Shown here one piece after another: positions 22,301 to 34,176 of a DNA stretch of 64,000 bases. Position 1 is the stretch's first letter; the number at the start of each line of letters is the position of its first letter. The translations under genes and the position numbers were made by a program. The notes beneath the pieces are model-generated. The model did not search any database, had not been told where the DNA came from, and saw nothing but the letters and a program-made list of their open reading frames with translations. This DNA comes from Siphonodentalium dalli (Eukaryota; Mollusca; Scaphopoda; Gadilida; Siphonodentaliidae), in the NCBI GenBank assembly GCA_032622095.1, contig CP136066.1, forward strand, positions 48,644,911-48,708,910, written 5' to 3'.

Positions 22301-22857
22301 ATATATGAGGGGGACCACCCCACCCCCTCTGGCATCCGGCCTAAAATGGGGGGTGGCATCTGGAATACTCCATAACAGAGGGTGTCATCCGGAATACTAT
22401 TTATACCAATTTAACCCATTGTTGCCAAACGTTTATAGCTAAAACAACGCATTGGTAGTATCAAATGACCATATATACTCAAAGAAAGAATGAGACGTGG
22501 GAGTACTATGCAACTATCCCTTTACGTTGCTCCATTCCGTCTCCGTGCATGTCACAGCATAAAAAACCTTCCATGGGGGAATTCTGGGTCGGGTTTAGCC
22601 TCTTCAATGGTATTTTTGTTTTGAAATTCGTCACACCCAACGAGGCGGCCAACTGAGTAACACCGTACTCATTGATGAGGAGGGTTTTTAGCTCCGATAA
22701 TGAAATATTGGTTCCATTTGACAGAGACAAACAAAAACTCCGTTGTTCCGGACGGCGTGCTGAACTGAATTCCATCCGGATGGATTAGTCCAGGAGATAT
22801 GGGTCGACCTCTGCACCCCCCCCACAGGACTCAACTTCATCCCACTAATTTTCTTTC

Positions 22858-24035
22858 TTAATGTCTCCTCTAATTTGTTTCTGTTGTTAACAAGAAAATA
22901 TAGTGGTCGCAGAGACTCCAGACAAGATGGTGTCCATCATGGTGGCCATTTTTTGTATATGCACCAAACTCAATTTAGTACTTCATATACATTTTCCATA
23001 TGAACATGTAATTGTGGGCATAAATCGCGTAGCAATAAGGCCCATCGTAAGAAAGTAAAGGAATGTGAGCTTGTTTTCAAATTTCGGTCGCCATTTTGGT
23101 CACCATCTTCAATTTGGAAAACAATTTCTTGCATGAGATGCAAGGTAATTACTTCACCTCAGTATTTCCAACTCAACTGTCAGCATGTGTCCAGTTGTCT
23201 CGAAAATAATGCCCAATGATGTGGAAATGAGGGAATTTCGTTGATTTTTCAAAATAGTCCGGCCATTGTGGGCGCCATTTTAGATTTTGGGGGACTTTTA
23301 TTTGGATATGGTACAAGGACAGTACTTCACCTAAGTGTTCACAACTCACAATAGTAAACAGGTGTGGATTTGTCGTGACAATAACGCTCACTGATGTTAA
23401 AATCGGCGATTCTGGTGGCCATTTTGGCCGCCATCTTGGATTTGGGTGAATATTCCTCAACTCAGGTGTAAGAAGAATCCTAGCTCGAGTATCTGCACAT
23501 ATATATGCATGGGTGTTGTTATTGTAGCAATAACATTCATTGATTCGAAACATTACATCGCGTTATTAGCGTCGATTCGGTTTTGACCTATTATACCGGC
23601 ATTTGGGAAAACGTGATATCGGACAAAAATATCCCACAATGAATGTATATTATGGTCGCCATGTGTTTGTTAATGACTCTTCTATACGATAAATGTATAA
23701 ATTCACGCCAAGATGCCAATATTTTCCCACAGAGACAAACGAAATGTGGTGAAATGTCAGAAAAATAGCTTATTTTCACATTTCGGCGGCCATCTTTGTC
23801 GCCATATTGGATTCTGGTGTCGGATTATTTGCTAATTTGTAAGGGTTGTATATTAGCATAACGAATCGAGCGGAAAACAAGACCGCATGTGATATCATCT
23901 TTACTATAACGGCGATCAAAGAGACCTGGTGCATATAAATAAAATGGCCGCCATGATGGACGCCATCTTGTCTGGAGTCTCTGCTGCCATTTTATTTCCT
24001 GGTTAACGACCGAAACAAATTAGAGGAGACATTAA
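22858..24035. mobile_element. TTAA-ended inner element with about 110-bp inverted repeats
   Basis: TTAATGTCTCC at 22858 and GGAGACATTAA at 24025-24035 bound long inverted repeats with many matches (CAGAGACTCCAGACAAGATG on the left). The interior has degenerate tandem units with GGCCGCCATCTTGG. TTAA at both ends suggests a piggyBac-type insertion, but no uninterrupted site is available for comparison. Confidence 0.6.
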
Positions 24036-24039
24036 GACA

Positions 24040-24985
24040 GACAAGAGCTACACTGGGCGTGCAATATACGCCCTCTCTTGGGTCGGCGGAAACTGGTAAA
24101 AAAGGGGCATAACTCTGGTAAAAATTGGTGGACGGAACTCAAATTTGAACTTGACCTGTGTTTTGGTGGGAGAAAGTAATATACCAAATTATCATTGAAT
24201 CCGATAAGCTCTAGTAAAGTTATCATGCGGACAACAAATTTCAGGGATTTTCTAAGTCAAATTACGTCAAATAAGGGGCATAACTCCGGTGAAAATTGGC
24301 GGACGGAACCCAAATTCGAACTTGAGCTGTCTTTTCTCCTAATAAACCCACATACCAAATTTGATTGAAATCGGTTCACTCTAACTAAAGTTATCATCCG
24401 GACAACAAATTTCATGGATTTTCTAAGTCAAATTACGTCAAAAAAGGGGCCATAACTCTCGCAAAAATTATCGGATTAAAACGAAATTCGGACTTGAGCT
24501 GTATTTCGATATATGTAATCCACAAAAATACGGGTTTTGCGTATAAACATTCCAAAATCGAGTTATCATCCGGAAACCAAAAAACATAAGAAAAACTGAA
24601 TTTTCTGAGTCGAAAAAGGGGCATAACTCTGCCAAAAATGGTCGGACAGAACCCAAGTTCCAACTTGACCTGTGTTTTGGTGGGAGAAAGTAATATACCA
24701 AATTTGGATTCATTCCGATAAACTATACTAAAGTTATCATCCGGACAACAAATTTCAAGGATTTTCTAAGTCAAAAAACGTTAAATAAGGGGCATAACTC
24801 CGGTGAAAATTAGCGGGCGGAACCCAAATTCGAACTTGAACTTACTTTTCGGCTAATAAACCCACATACCAAATTTTACTAATTTTGGTTCACTCTAACT
24901 AAAGTTATCATCCGGACAACAGGTTAACGGACGCCCGGACGGACAGACCAATACTATAATACGGCCTTTTTTTCAAAAGGGCGTA
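24040..24985 (+). repeat. CCATAACTC-type tandem repeat, five units
   Basis: Units with GGGGCATAACTC at about 24106, 24279, 24447, 24622 and 24792 (168-175 bp apart), ending in GGACGCCCGGACGGACAGACC and a hairpin on ACGGCC/GGGCGT. Same broad class as 13735-14333. Confidence 0.75.
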
Positions 24986-25398
24986 TAAAAATTAGTGGGG
25001 TGAAGTTGAGTCCTGGGGGTGCAGAGGTCGACCAATATCTCCTGGACTATAGATGCCTCAAATTTGAGCGCCATGTTTACTAGGTTAGATTTTCAAGGTC
25101 GCAAGTCGAAGTTTCGTAAGCGATCGAGTTATCTCTCGTACTATACATTTTGCGTTCACCGTCTACACTATAATTGTTGTCATTGTTTCTATTGACTGGT
25201 AGGAAAATTAAATATGTTAATTATTAGTTAATTATGAATGCAAAAAACAACACTAAATAATATGTCATTGTAATTTCGGCATCCGGAATACGAAATATAC
25301 AGGTTTCGGCATCCGGCGTACTGACACTCGGCATCCGGAATACTCTATATTAACTCCGGAATCCGGCGTACGAAAAGGGGGTGGTCCCCCTCATATAT

Positions 25399-27063
25399 AG
25401 GAATGATTGTGATTGCACGCATTTTCTTTTCTTTTGTCTATAGTAAACGGACAACTTCGAACATTTTGACCTATTCGGCGTCAAATGTGACAGGGAAACT
25501 TTAATTGCGAAAATATACACGATGGTAGCGGTCAGACCAGAGAAGGGACCGAACTCTGTCTTGCAACTTCCCACCATACCCGGTTTTGGCAAAATATTGT
25601 TTTCCTCCAACAAGTTAGAGACCGCCCCCATCTCCCATGATTTTTAAGAAAAAAATGTTCATTGCCTTTGCATATAAGCTCGTTTCAATTTGTGTATACT
25701 GTGTATATTATTGGAACTTTTATAGGAGTCACCATGGATAGCGAAAAGTATAATTATACAAATCGCTCAGTGATGGACTATTTGATGCAGCTAAATATAA
25801 TATTTCGATTGTATACACTGTTGTATACATGTTTTGCACGTAGGTGACCAAGAAGTATTAAGTATACGGCAACTTCAGTTAGAGGTACTCAATCTGACCA
25901 GACGGTCCCCATATCATCAAGATACAACAACAACAACATTTCTTCAAAATACGCTTTAGTTTATATCAGAATTAATTGCAACAAAATAATGCTAACCACT
26001 GTCAACTATATGGTATAAATGTTCCCAAAACGTACGTGTTATTTATCAACATTTTGTTCAACGTAATATGGCCGTATTACCACTTGAGTATCACGAACTT
26101 TGCCCATATTACCACTTGATTTTAGAGTTATCCATCTTCATCCGCAATTTTGTCCGAGATCGTCCGTTTGACGACGTTTTTTTTTGGACAACAAATAATT
26201 GCACATTTCGAGAAATAACAAACCTCAAAAATCGATAGGTGATCACTCTGAGCATTGATGGGTGGGTTCCTCGACTCGAATCAAATATTTTTTTACCCCC
26301 GAAGCCAAAGAAATAGTAATTTGGGAGCGTTAATTCGGATAATGCACCATTAAATTTCGTAGGTATGATTGATAATCATTCAATGTCTATATAGGGTGAC
26401 ACCATCTTGTCATTATGCTTCATGATGAATGCCCTCTTCACCTTTAGCTATTAGAAACTTCCTGACCATATATAATATAGAGGGATGTACATGTATATGG
26501 CACCCAGGCCTTGATATAGTGTGTCTGACATTTGCAGAATTCACCCTCTGTGGACCTCATTCTGAACACTGTATCCAAAAACCAGGCATGCTACTAGTAG
26601 GTTGGATGTACATGTACTGGCTACCTCCAGACAATGGGGTGTAGTCATCACAATACAAGTACCGGTGTAATGGTAGTATTATATGGGTTAAATTCTCATA
26701 AAACGTTAGTGACATCAATTTCATATCAAGTAATATATAGCAAAAATTATGAAAGTCGGTATGTGAATAACAAATCACACAAGCATAAACCAAGTTTGAT
26801 CTTTTATTCAATCTTAATGTATATTTCCACTGTGTTGTTCAAGTAATACTTTCCCCACAACAACTTCGCTCGAGGAAGTTCAATATTTCTGTCGCTGGAT
26901 AAAAACTTAAAAAATTAAATAAAAAACAAAAAATTCCCTACCTACACCGTTAGCGGAAACATACTATCTTCTTCTTTTTTTTTGGCCTTACCACATAATA
27001 GCAGTCTTTCCAAAACCGACGTCAACACTCAGCAGGTGCGCGCGCGTGCCTAACAAGTGCTAG
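25399..27063. other. No gene called
   Basis: A fragment of the family D hairpin element lies at 26510-26568. A 93-codon minus-strand ORF (25350-25631) overlaps the end of the composite element and has no domain that I recognise. Confidence 0.45.
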
Positions 27064-27071
27064 TGACGTCA
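27064..27071. promoter_or_regulatory. CRE palindrome TGACGTCA in a CpG-containing region
   Basis: Exact CREB/ATF consensus about 480 bp upstream of the signal-peptide exon candidate at 27542, in a stretch richer in CpG (GCGCGCGCGTGCC nearby) than its surroundings. A promoter role is inferred. Confidence 0.35.
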
Positions 27072-27541
27072 TCGAGCAAATTCGATGATTATTTGATGGT
27101 TAGGTATTTTATACATTATTTTAATTACTATTGTAGCTGACATCTGTCGTAGGAGTAGTCCAACATGACCGCTTTCGCAGATTGCTGCTTCCAGCAAGGG
27201 TACGCACTACGTTAATGACAGAACTATCGTAGGAAAGGGTTAATCGCCCACAACCGCAATGTTTTGACAGCGCATTGCACGTGCTTGAATAAGCGCCATC
27301 TGGCGACTATTCATATTGTACGCACGCGTGAACTATAAACTGTGAACTCTGACCTCGAAGTCCCTTGACCTAAAATTGTCTACCATTAGAGCGAAACAGA
27401 AATGGCGTTCGGATAAAGAGATTAGACGAGAAGTTTTGTTTTATTTTAACCGGATTTTACTGTGTAAAGGAACAGGAGACACACCAAATGAATCTCCAAA
27501 GGACTAAACCTTAATTTTTAGAACGATTTTGTTCGTTAACA

Positions 27542-27635
27542 ATGTTATTTTATTGCAATTTCAAGGGTTATATCCAGATAAAATTCGCGTGGATAGTGTG
27601 TTTTCAATGTTTTCTTTCGGCGATTGTCGTGCATG
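27542..27635 (+). CDS. Candidate first exon encoding a signal peptide
   Basis: ATG opens 31 codons plus one base (phase 1), ending at a canonical donor, CATG|GTAAGTT. The peptide has a short polar N-region with Lys and then a hydrophobic core, AWIVCFQCFLSAIVV, typical of a secretory signal. If spliced to 27767 the junction reads VVHA-DP, a good -3/-1 signal-peptidase site. A phase-1 intron just after the signal peptide is common in genes for extracellular proteins. A CRE and CpG-rich sequence lie upstream. Nothing identifies the mature protein. The exon would sit inside an intron of the postulated minus-strand gene. Chance is possible, since only the donor and the peptide character support it. 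Confidence 0.4.
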
Positions 27636-27766
27636 GTAAGTTACTCTGTTTGCATGTTGAATTGTTGATATAGACCATTATTTTTCAGTTGGCTGAATTC
27701 CAACGACTAGAACTTCATATATTTTATGTTCATATAAACCTGATTTAATATTTAGGAGCTTTACAG

Positions 27767-27932
27767 CAGACCCACGAGGATGTTTGAAAAAAACAAACTG
27801 TCAAACATGTACATCCCACTCCAAATCCTATTGTTTGTTTGAACTGGTGTCAGTGGTGAAATCTGAAGACATACTGATAGATTTGAATTTGATTCCTGTT
27901 AAAAATCCCCCCAGACTGCCTTGGTTATTCCA
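27767..27932 (+). CDS. Possible second exon, Cys-rich, 3' boundary uncertain
   Basis: A tandem acceptor (TACAGCAG|) would continue the frame of 27542-27635 after a 131-bp intron. The open frame then reads DPRGCLKKTNCQTC, followed by a fourth Cys (SYC) and a less distinctive tail; it stays open to TGA at 27976. The Cys spacing C-x5-C-x2-C-x6-C recalls the start of a PSI domain, but the usual Trp-Cys is absent. The pyrimidine tract is weak and none of the possible donors (for example near 27853 or 27932) is strong, so both the exon and its end are tentative. Confidence 0.25.
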
Positions 27933-27979
27933 TGTAATTCTACTAATACATGTACATGTCCAAGATTACACCCAATGAC

Positions 27980-28949
27980 ATGCAGTTAGTATACATACAT
28001 GTACTGGTACTGGTAGGCCTATATTTCCATGTACTATACTATAGGCAACTACTACATGTACTACCACAGTACCAGTACTAGAAAGACTGAAGGGGTCATT
28101 GTTGCCACATTTTTTACAAAAAGAGGTTTCGGGCACCCAGCTTGACCATTGTGGGTTTGCCGGTATACTATAGAAATGATCACCTTTCTTCGCGTTACCG
28201 TTTAATATCGCTGATATAAAGCAAATTGTGAAATTAATGCACGTGAGGCAGGAATAACTATTTCAATGCGCGCAGAGATTGTATGCATGATTTTGGTATA
28301 AAATTTTGAGAATGTGTTTAAAACATTTAATTTTCAAACTACCCGGTACACGTCCTGTAATTATTTATTCAACATTTTTCTTCAAAGCTGACTTACTTAG
28401 GCATTTATATTAGTATACCGATTAATACATTCAATTAAAACCTTATTTTTGGGACTTTATGTCCAGTAACTGTGATGTAAAGTCATGGCGACTTACCCCC
28501 CAAACATTGATGATGAAATTCAAAATGCATACATGTATACCGGTACATGTACAGTAAAACTAGTACAGGTTACATTGGCACGTAATCGCCCCAACCCTGG
28601 TGTGGTTACTGTGGTATCACAGTCACAACAATATCATGGTCACAAATAAAAAGATCTGGCAAATCTATAATTCAACTAATCTAGTAACAATCAACTATTA
28701 TTTCTTGTTATCGATATCAAAGTTTCATAAAATTAATATTAATGAGGTACATGTACATGATATGATTGTTAAGATTAAAATGTTACACAGTGATCTTGTG
28801 CAAAACTGAAATTAAAATGAAAACCTCAATGAATATCTCACATATGAAATAAAATAATATGCTGACCCAACAATGCCAATCAGGAAATATTTGTCTTGCC
28901 CAACAGCAACATTATCTGAAGCATGTGAATTCAAGCCTGAATTTGTGAA
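27980..28949. other. No gene seen; ACATGTAC-rich sequence begins
   Basis: AT-rich with scattered ACATGTACATGT and CCGGTACATG motifs. No exon that I can support. Confidence 0.5.
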
Positions 28950-29423
28950 TTCAAGCCTGAATTTAGTGTCTGACATATAATTTGCAGAATGAGGTCCCCA
29001 GAGCCCAGAGGGTGAATTTAGTGACGTTATCCCGCATAGCGGGCTAGCATGACCAAATTCAACCTCTGGGAACCTCATTCTGCTTTAGGCCTCAACTGAA
29101 ATGGGAGACCTACATACATGTACATGTACTTTTGAAATCACCTTGATTATGCATTTTATCTTCTGCAAATTAGCAGATACCCGGTACATGTATATATACA
29201 TTAACTGACCAGAAGGGAAAAATTACAGTAACTGAAAGCATTTAAAGCAATGTTAATTTGAGACCATGTGGTACTTCCCAGAAGATGAGGCTTAAGCAGA
29301 ATAAGGTCCTCAGATTGTGTATATGGTGGTGCTAGCCCGCTGTGCAGGGTAGCATCACCACATTATTCAACCTCTGGGGGACCTCATTCTTCAAATGATA
29401 AGACACACAATTTCCAGACTTGT
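28950..29423. mobile_element. Family D two-hairpin MITE
   Basis: Starts TTCAAGCCTGAATTTAGTG and ends near CAGACTTG. Hairpin one is at 28984-29086, hairpin two at 29297-29392, both built on GAATGAGGTCCCCAGAGG arms. Confidence 0.8.
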
Positions 29424-29694
29424 TGGGTACTACTGGTACATGTACCGTAAGTTACGCATGTTCACAAAGTTGATATTTTCTTACCGTACTACGGTGAAAA
29501 TGTCATGTGGTTGGTTGATTGGCATGCTGTCATTTTGTTCTATAAATTTGAGACAATTGTTGACATTAACTTGACAGATAATTAATGAATTTTAATGATT
29601 GATACCAGTGGATGGCACCATAACCTTACATTGATTGAACCAATCCACAACAGTATGTTCACAACATCTGGATCAATGAACCTGAGTAACAAAG

Positions 29695-29845
29695 TACAGT
29701 AATGCTCTAATTAATCGACCACTTAACCACAGCAGAATTATGGGTAACTTTTCAGGATTTAGTCGGAAATATGGCTTGTTGCCATTCATCGGAAAGCTCT
29801 CGCCGAGTTATGGTTAAGGGGTCGATTAATTAGAGCATTACTGTA
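29695..29845. mobile_element. TA fold-back MITE, right-arm deletion copy
   Basis: TA-bounded. The left arm is complete through the hairpin centre (GCTCTCGCCGAG), but most of the right arm is missing before GGTTAAGGGGTCGATTAATT. The same type of deletion is seen at 35688-35837. Confidence 0.8.
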
Positions 29846-31976
29846 CTAGTACAGTGCGGCCCTCATAATTGGCTATGGCAATCAGCAATGCCGAAGCCAT
29901 TTGATGAAACTGGGCCATGGCAAAGTGTTGCCGTACATAGCGGATTGCCGAAGCCAAACAATCTGAATCAAAAGGGCTGACAGAATGACAGTTCACATGT
30001 ACAAAAATGTACCGGTACCAATATACCGAACCTGGGTAACAAAGTACTAGTACAGGTACCAGTATTGCCAACCTGGGTAACTTACATGTACAATGTACAT
30101 GTACTGTAATGCCTAAAACCATGGGATAACAATCAATTGAAGCATGAGTATTTTCATATGCATGGAAACAAGTGTATATTACATGTACCGGTACATGTAG
30201 GTCTCTCTTGACTTTATCACTTTTGGCTGCACAGTGCTATACTAATTTTCGATAGTACCCCAGTACCAGTAGCTGGCCTACTTGCTTACTATTCTTTTCC
30301 TTAGCAAAATAATTTCGCACAATCAGATTGAGACCTGAACACTTGGCAATTGTTGCAATATCGGATATCATTTGACTTATTGATGAATTTTAAGGATCTT
30401 ACAAGTGCCGATAATACCATAGCTATCCAATGTATTCAAATAGCTTGTCCATTTATAACCTGACAAGCAGACGATCCTATATTTTTGAGTGACTGGTACC
30501 TGTATACCAGTATTTTCCTTTTCTGATTTAATTGAAGATAAACATTTCAGCTTTACAAATTTTCCCGAAAATTCCTTGTTAACGACAAGTTTTTAGAAAT
30601 AAATACATGAATCACAAAGAAATGATGTTACTAGTAGTTGCAACTACTAGTAATAACATACCTGTACATGTAGTTATACTCCCCTGATATCATCAAAAGA
30701 TTTCCGTAATTTGTAAAATCTGAGACCTACATACCGGTATATACATGTACATGTATTTCCTAACTTTGCAGTAAATAAAAATGTGACAAAATCCGACACA
30801 GAAATTGTGAGAGATTTATCACCGTGACCCATGTTGGATATAATATAATAAATATTGCATTCTTGTCGTTGACTATGCCAAAATAGTGGTCAACGCCAAG
30901 CCATGTATTATCTACTAGTATATAATAGTATACAGTTACATGTACATGTACGGTATATGTACTACTGGTACATGTATACTAGTTTAATAGTAGGTTCTAT
31001 AATTTAATTGGAATTTTCTTCTTTTAAATCATACTCATTCATGCCAATGGCTGAAAGTAATGTCATAATGATTTAACTAAATAGTAGATACATGTACATG
31101 TATACCGGTACCTGGTACAGACAGCCTTCAAAATTTGCTATGTCAAAAAACAATGCTGTACATAGTCTGTAGAGATGCCAGTTAAGTTACGGTTACTACG
31201 GTACATGTAGATGTAGAAGCCAATACAATACTAGTAGATTCTCATGCAATTCTAAATCAATAGCGTAGAAGAAAAATATAACTTTCAATAGTTGTGTAGG
31301 AATATTTCTGGGTCTGTTCATTTTTTGAGTTTGGTTAAGGCAAAAAAAAAAAAGACATCTGTGTTTCCGGTTTCCCGACCTACTAGTACCTGCCGAATTC
31401 TTTTTTTTAAATTTTTTTTATGCTTGTAATTGACATGTAAAAGATAAACACAGTAAAACACATCTATATCACTAAATATATACTATACCGGTATACTATG
31501 TTTACATTAAGCAGCAATAATTTTAGATGGAATTTTCAAAAACAATTTACTTCTATTAAAATACCGTACATGTCTACATACAAGTTGTATTTGTGGTTGC
31601 AGATGAATCCCAATCTCAGAAATAAATCTGTTCTGTTCTAAGAGTCACATGGCCAGGTGAAAATGCGAGATCAACATGATGGCACGGAGGTTGTCTAGAC
31701 TTTTGCTTGCAACACCTGATAGTATCAATGTTGTCATGTACAGTATTGCACAACATTGTGTCAGGGTGCCACGGGAGATAGCATTTTCATGTCCCTTCTT
31801 GGAACTCAGATTTCTCTAAACTTTCTGGTGCATATTCTGGGTATTTTGTCCGATATAAAACTGGTTTTCTGTCAGAAATCTCAGCAACTGGATACAAAGG
31901 TATTGAGAATACCAACTTGTACATGTATATTGTTTTTAGAATATGGTGCATTTATACATGTTATGATGTACTAGTG
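29846..31976. other. No gene seen; dense palindromic motifs
   Basis: Many ACATGTACATGT, CCGGTACC-like and ACTAGTA motifs. An apparent exon around 31772-31902 (donor ACAAAG|GTATTG) has a weak acceptor and is not called. Confidence 0.5.
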
Positions 31977-32396
31977 CCTTACTCGTATTTAAATTCGCGC
32001 AGTACTATTTTTCGCACACCCATCGATGCGCGAATTTAAAACTGAGCGAAAAATAGTATGTTTAATCTAAACCACAGTCCATAGGAAATACACGAGGGCT
32101 ATGTTGCTGAGTTTACATAAATATTATGAACGATTGAATAGACAATTACACCTATACATGTACCGGGTATGCATATATTTACATTCGGCCATTGAACCGC
32201 TATCAATACCATTGCTCACAATGCCAAGGGACAAATCATGGTAACATACACATTGTTGAAATGCTTGTATAAGAAATACTAATATTCCAGGTTGCCACAA
32301 AATTATGATGTATGTAGTTAGGTGCGCGAATTTAAAGTGCGCGAATTCAAAACTGAACGAAAAATAGTACTGCGCGATTTTAAATACGAGTAAGGT
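31977..32396. mobile_element. 420-bp element with about 38-bp terminal inverted repeats
   Basis: Left end CCTTACTCGTATTTAAATTC and right end its close reverse complement, continuing through GCGCAGTACTATTTTTCG. Additional internal copies of GCGCGAATTTAAA occur near both ends (32025-32060 and 32320-32350). Single copy in the window. Confidence 0.7.
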
Positions 32397-32574
32397 AGAT
32401 GGATTTTAAGAAGAAAAAAAAAAAAATGCCAAAATTTCCCCCCCCCCAACATGTCTACCTGCCTACCTGGATTATTTTTGCTCAAGAAATCTGAAACAGA
32501 CAATTTTTTTTTTTTTGGCCTAATCTGTATTTATAGCAATTACAGTAATTTCCTCATCAATCTGTAATTATTCT
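32397..32574. other. Low-complexity spacer
   Basis: Poly-A, poly-C and poly-T runs (around 32411, 32439 and 32502). Confidence 0.5.
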
Positions 32575-32634
32575 ATAGCGCCATTCCCTGTATCCATAGC
32601 GCCATTCCCTGTATCCATAGCGCCATTCCCTGTA
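32575..32634. repeat. 21-bp tandem repeat, three units
   Basis: ATAGCGCCATTCCCTGTATCC repeated without visible change, the last unit slightly short. Confidence 0.85.
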
Positions 32635-32843
32635 TATTCAGAGGTTTTTAGACTTTCAGACATCTACTTGTTATTCTGGTGGATTCCTTTTGGAGTCCTG
32701 GATGTAATCACCATATTAAGATATTTAATTATTCGGTCTTGTGCTTACAGACAAATGTAATCAAAGACATTCCCAGAGTACGAATATTGTAAAAGGTTAT
32801 CTGTTTGGGGAATTCTGCAGTCCCAATACCATTTACTGCCATA

Positions 32844-33063
32844 TACAGTAATACCCTAAATAATCAACTCCTTAACCACAGCATAATTATGGGTAATGTT
32901 TCAGGATTTATTAGTCAGAAATATGGCTTGTTGCCATTCATCGGAAAGCTGTCAGTTAGAGCTTTCCATTGAATGACAACAAGCCTTATTTCTGACTAAA
33001 TCCTGAAAAATTACCCATAATTCTTCTGTGGTTAAGGAGTCGATTATTTAGGGCATTTCTGTA
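32844..33063. mobile_element. TA fold-back MITE, full length
   Basis: TA-flanked, both arms present, centred near 32952. Several arm mismatches (CATAATTATG against CATAATTCTT) suggest an older copy. Confidence 0.8.
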
Positions 33064-33268
33064 CATGTCATCCGGCATACAGCCGATCAGGCCTACTAGT
33101 ATAGATTAGTGTTATTTGAGCAGATTAGGAAGAAAAATTTAGACCAAAACAATTAATTCCTTGCATTAGATGTCCAAGAATGATCGATTCTAGTTTATTT
33201 TCCATTGATATCAACTTACATATATGTAATCATTTTAGAAAACTAAACATCTCAGTGCTACTGGTATA

Positions 33269-33572
33269 TACCCCCGCTGGACAAAACAAGTGTCCACTGC
33301 CACCGCTGTGTACTTGCCGTTCGGCCGTGGTGTCAGAGTTTGTAACAGCGGTTGAGCACCATGGTCGAACGGCAAGACGCAAGTACACCGCGGCCGATTG
33401 GTAAGTATACCGCTGCCTAATGGCAAGTACACCGCAGCCGAACGGCAAGTACACCGTGGCCCAACTGCAGTCAGCCGGTGGAGCCGCGGTGTACATGTAG
33501 TTGCAGTTCGGCCGTGGTGGCAACGCAAACCACACCGCGGTTAAGTGGACACTTGTATTGTCCAGCGGGGTA
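33269..33572. mobile_element. GC-rich TA-flanked MITE (family E), copy 2
   Basis: Same ends as 16023-16400 and the same 22-bp internal motif, but about 75 bp shorter because the ATGAACGTACACCGCGG segment is missing. Confidence 0.8.
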
Positions 33573-33702
33573 AACATACACAATGTACATGTATATATAA
33601 ATTATATAGTAGTACATAAGAAAATATCGATATAAAATCAATATTAATTGATAGAAGCATTTTCGGACAAGTGTCTTCACCTCATATCTAATATTTTATA
33701 CC

Positions 33703-34176
33703 CCTGAGTTTATGGTGCCTGTCATTTGCAGAATGAGGTCCCCAGAGGATGAATTTAGTGATGCTATCCCACATAGTGGGCTAGCATCACTAAATTCACC
33801 CTCTGGGGACCTCATTCTACTTAGGCCTCATCTTCTCTGTAAAGTTTCTTTATCAATTTTCTATAGAAATTTCTTCACATAGATTCTATTTCTTTTTTAG
33901 TTTAATTTCCTTACCGGGTATATCCCCAAATTGGCAGATGACAGTATCATGACACATACCGGTACTAGTAGCATAATCGAGGTTCCCAATCACAATATTC
34001 AACATTTGGGAACTTCAAATCTGAGTCTTATGTCTCCCATAGCAGATAAGGCCATGCAGAATGAGGTCCCCAGAGGTGGAATTTGGTGATGCTAGCCTGT
34101 TATGCGGGATAGCATCACTAAATTCACCCTCTAGGGACCTCATTCTGCAAATGACAGGCACACTAAACTCAGACTT
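33703..34176. mobile_element. Family D two-hairpin MITE
   Basis: Hairpins at 33730-33826 and 34057-34150. The outer segments CCTGAGTTTATGGTGCCTGT and GCACACTAAACTCAGACTTG are mutual inverted repeats. Confidence 0.8.

Larger units (their letters stand above)
22301..25398. mobile_element. 3.1-kb composite with nested inverted repeats
   Basis: The outer 21-bp inverted repeat, ATATATGAGGGGGACCACCC plus one C, is exact at 22301-22321 and 25378-25398. Subterminal GGCATCCGGAATAC motifs recur at both ends. A second inverted pair lies at 22786-22852 and 24987-25049 (TAGTCCAGGAGATAT end), and a third at 22858-22967 and 23927-24035. No transposase ORF is seen. Confidence 0.75.

Noticed and set aside
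25350-25631. 93-codon minus-strand ORF with protein-like middle
   Set aside because: Its end lies in the terminal repeat of the 3.1-kb composite and no splice site bounds it.
31765-31902. Possible plus-strand exon ending ACAAAG|GTATTG
   Set aside because: Weak acceptor, and its phase hits a stop if joined to the 27635 donor.
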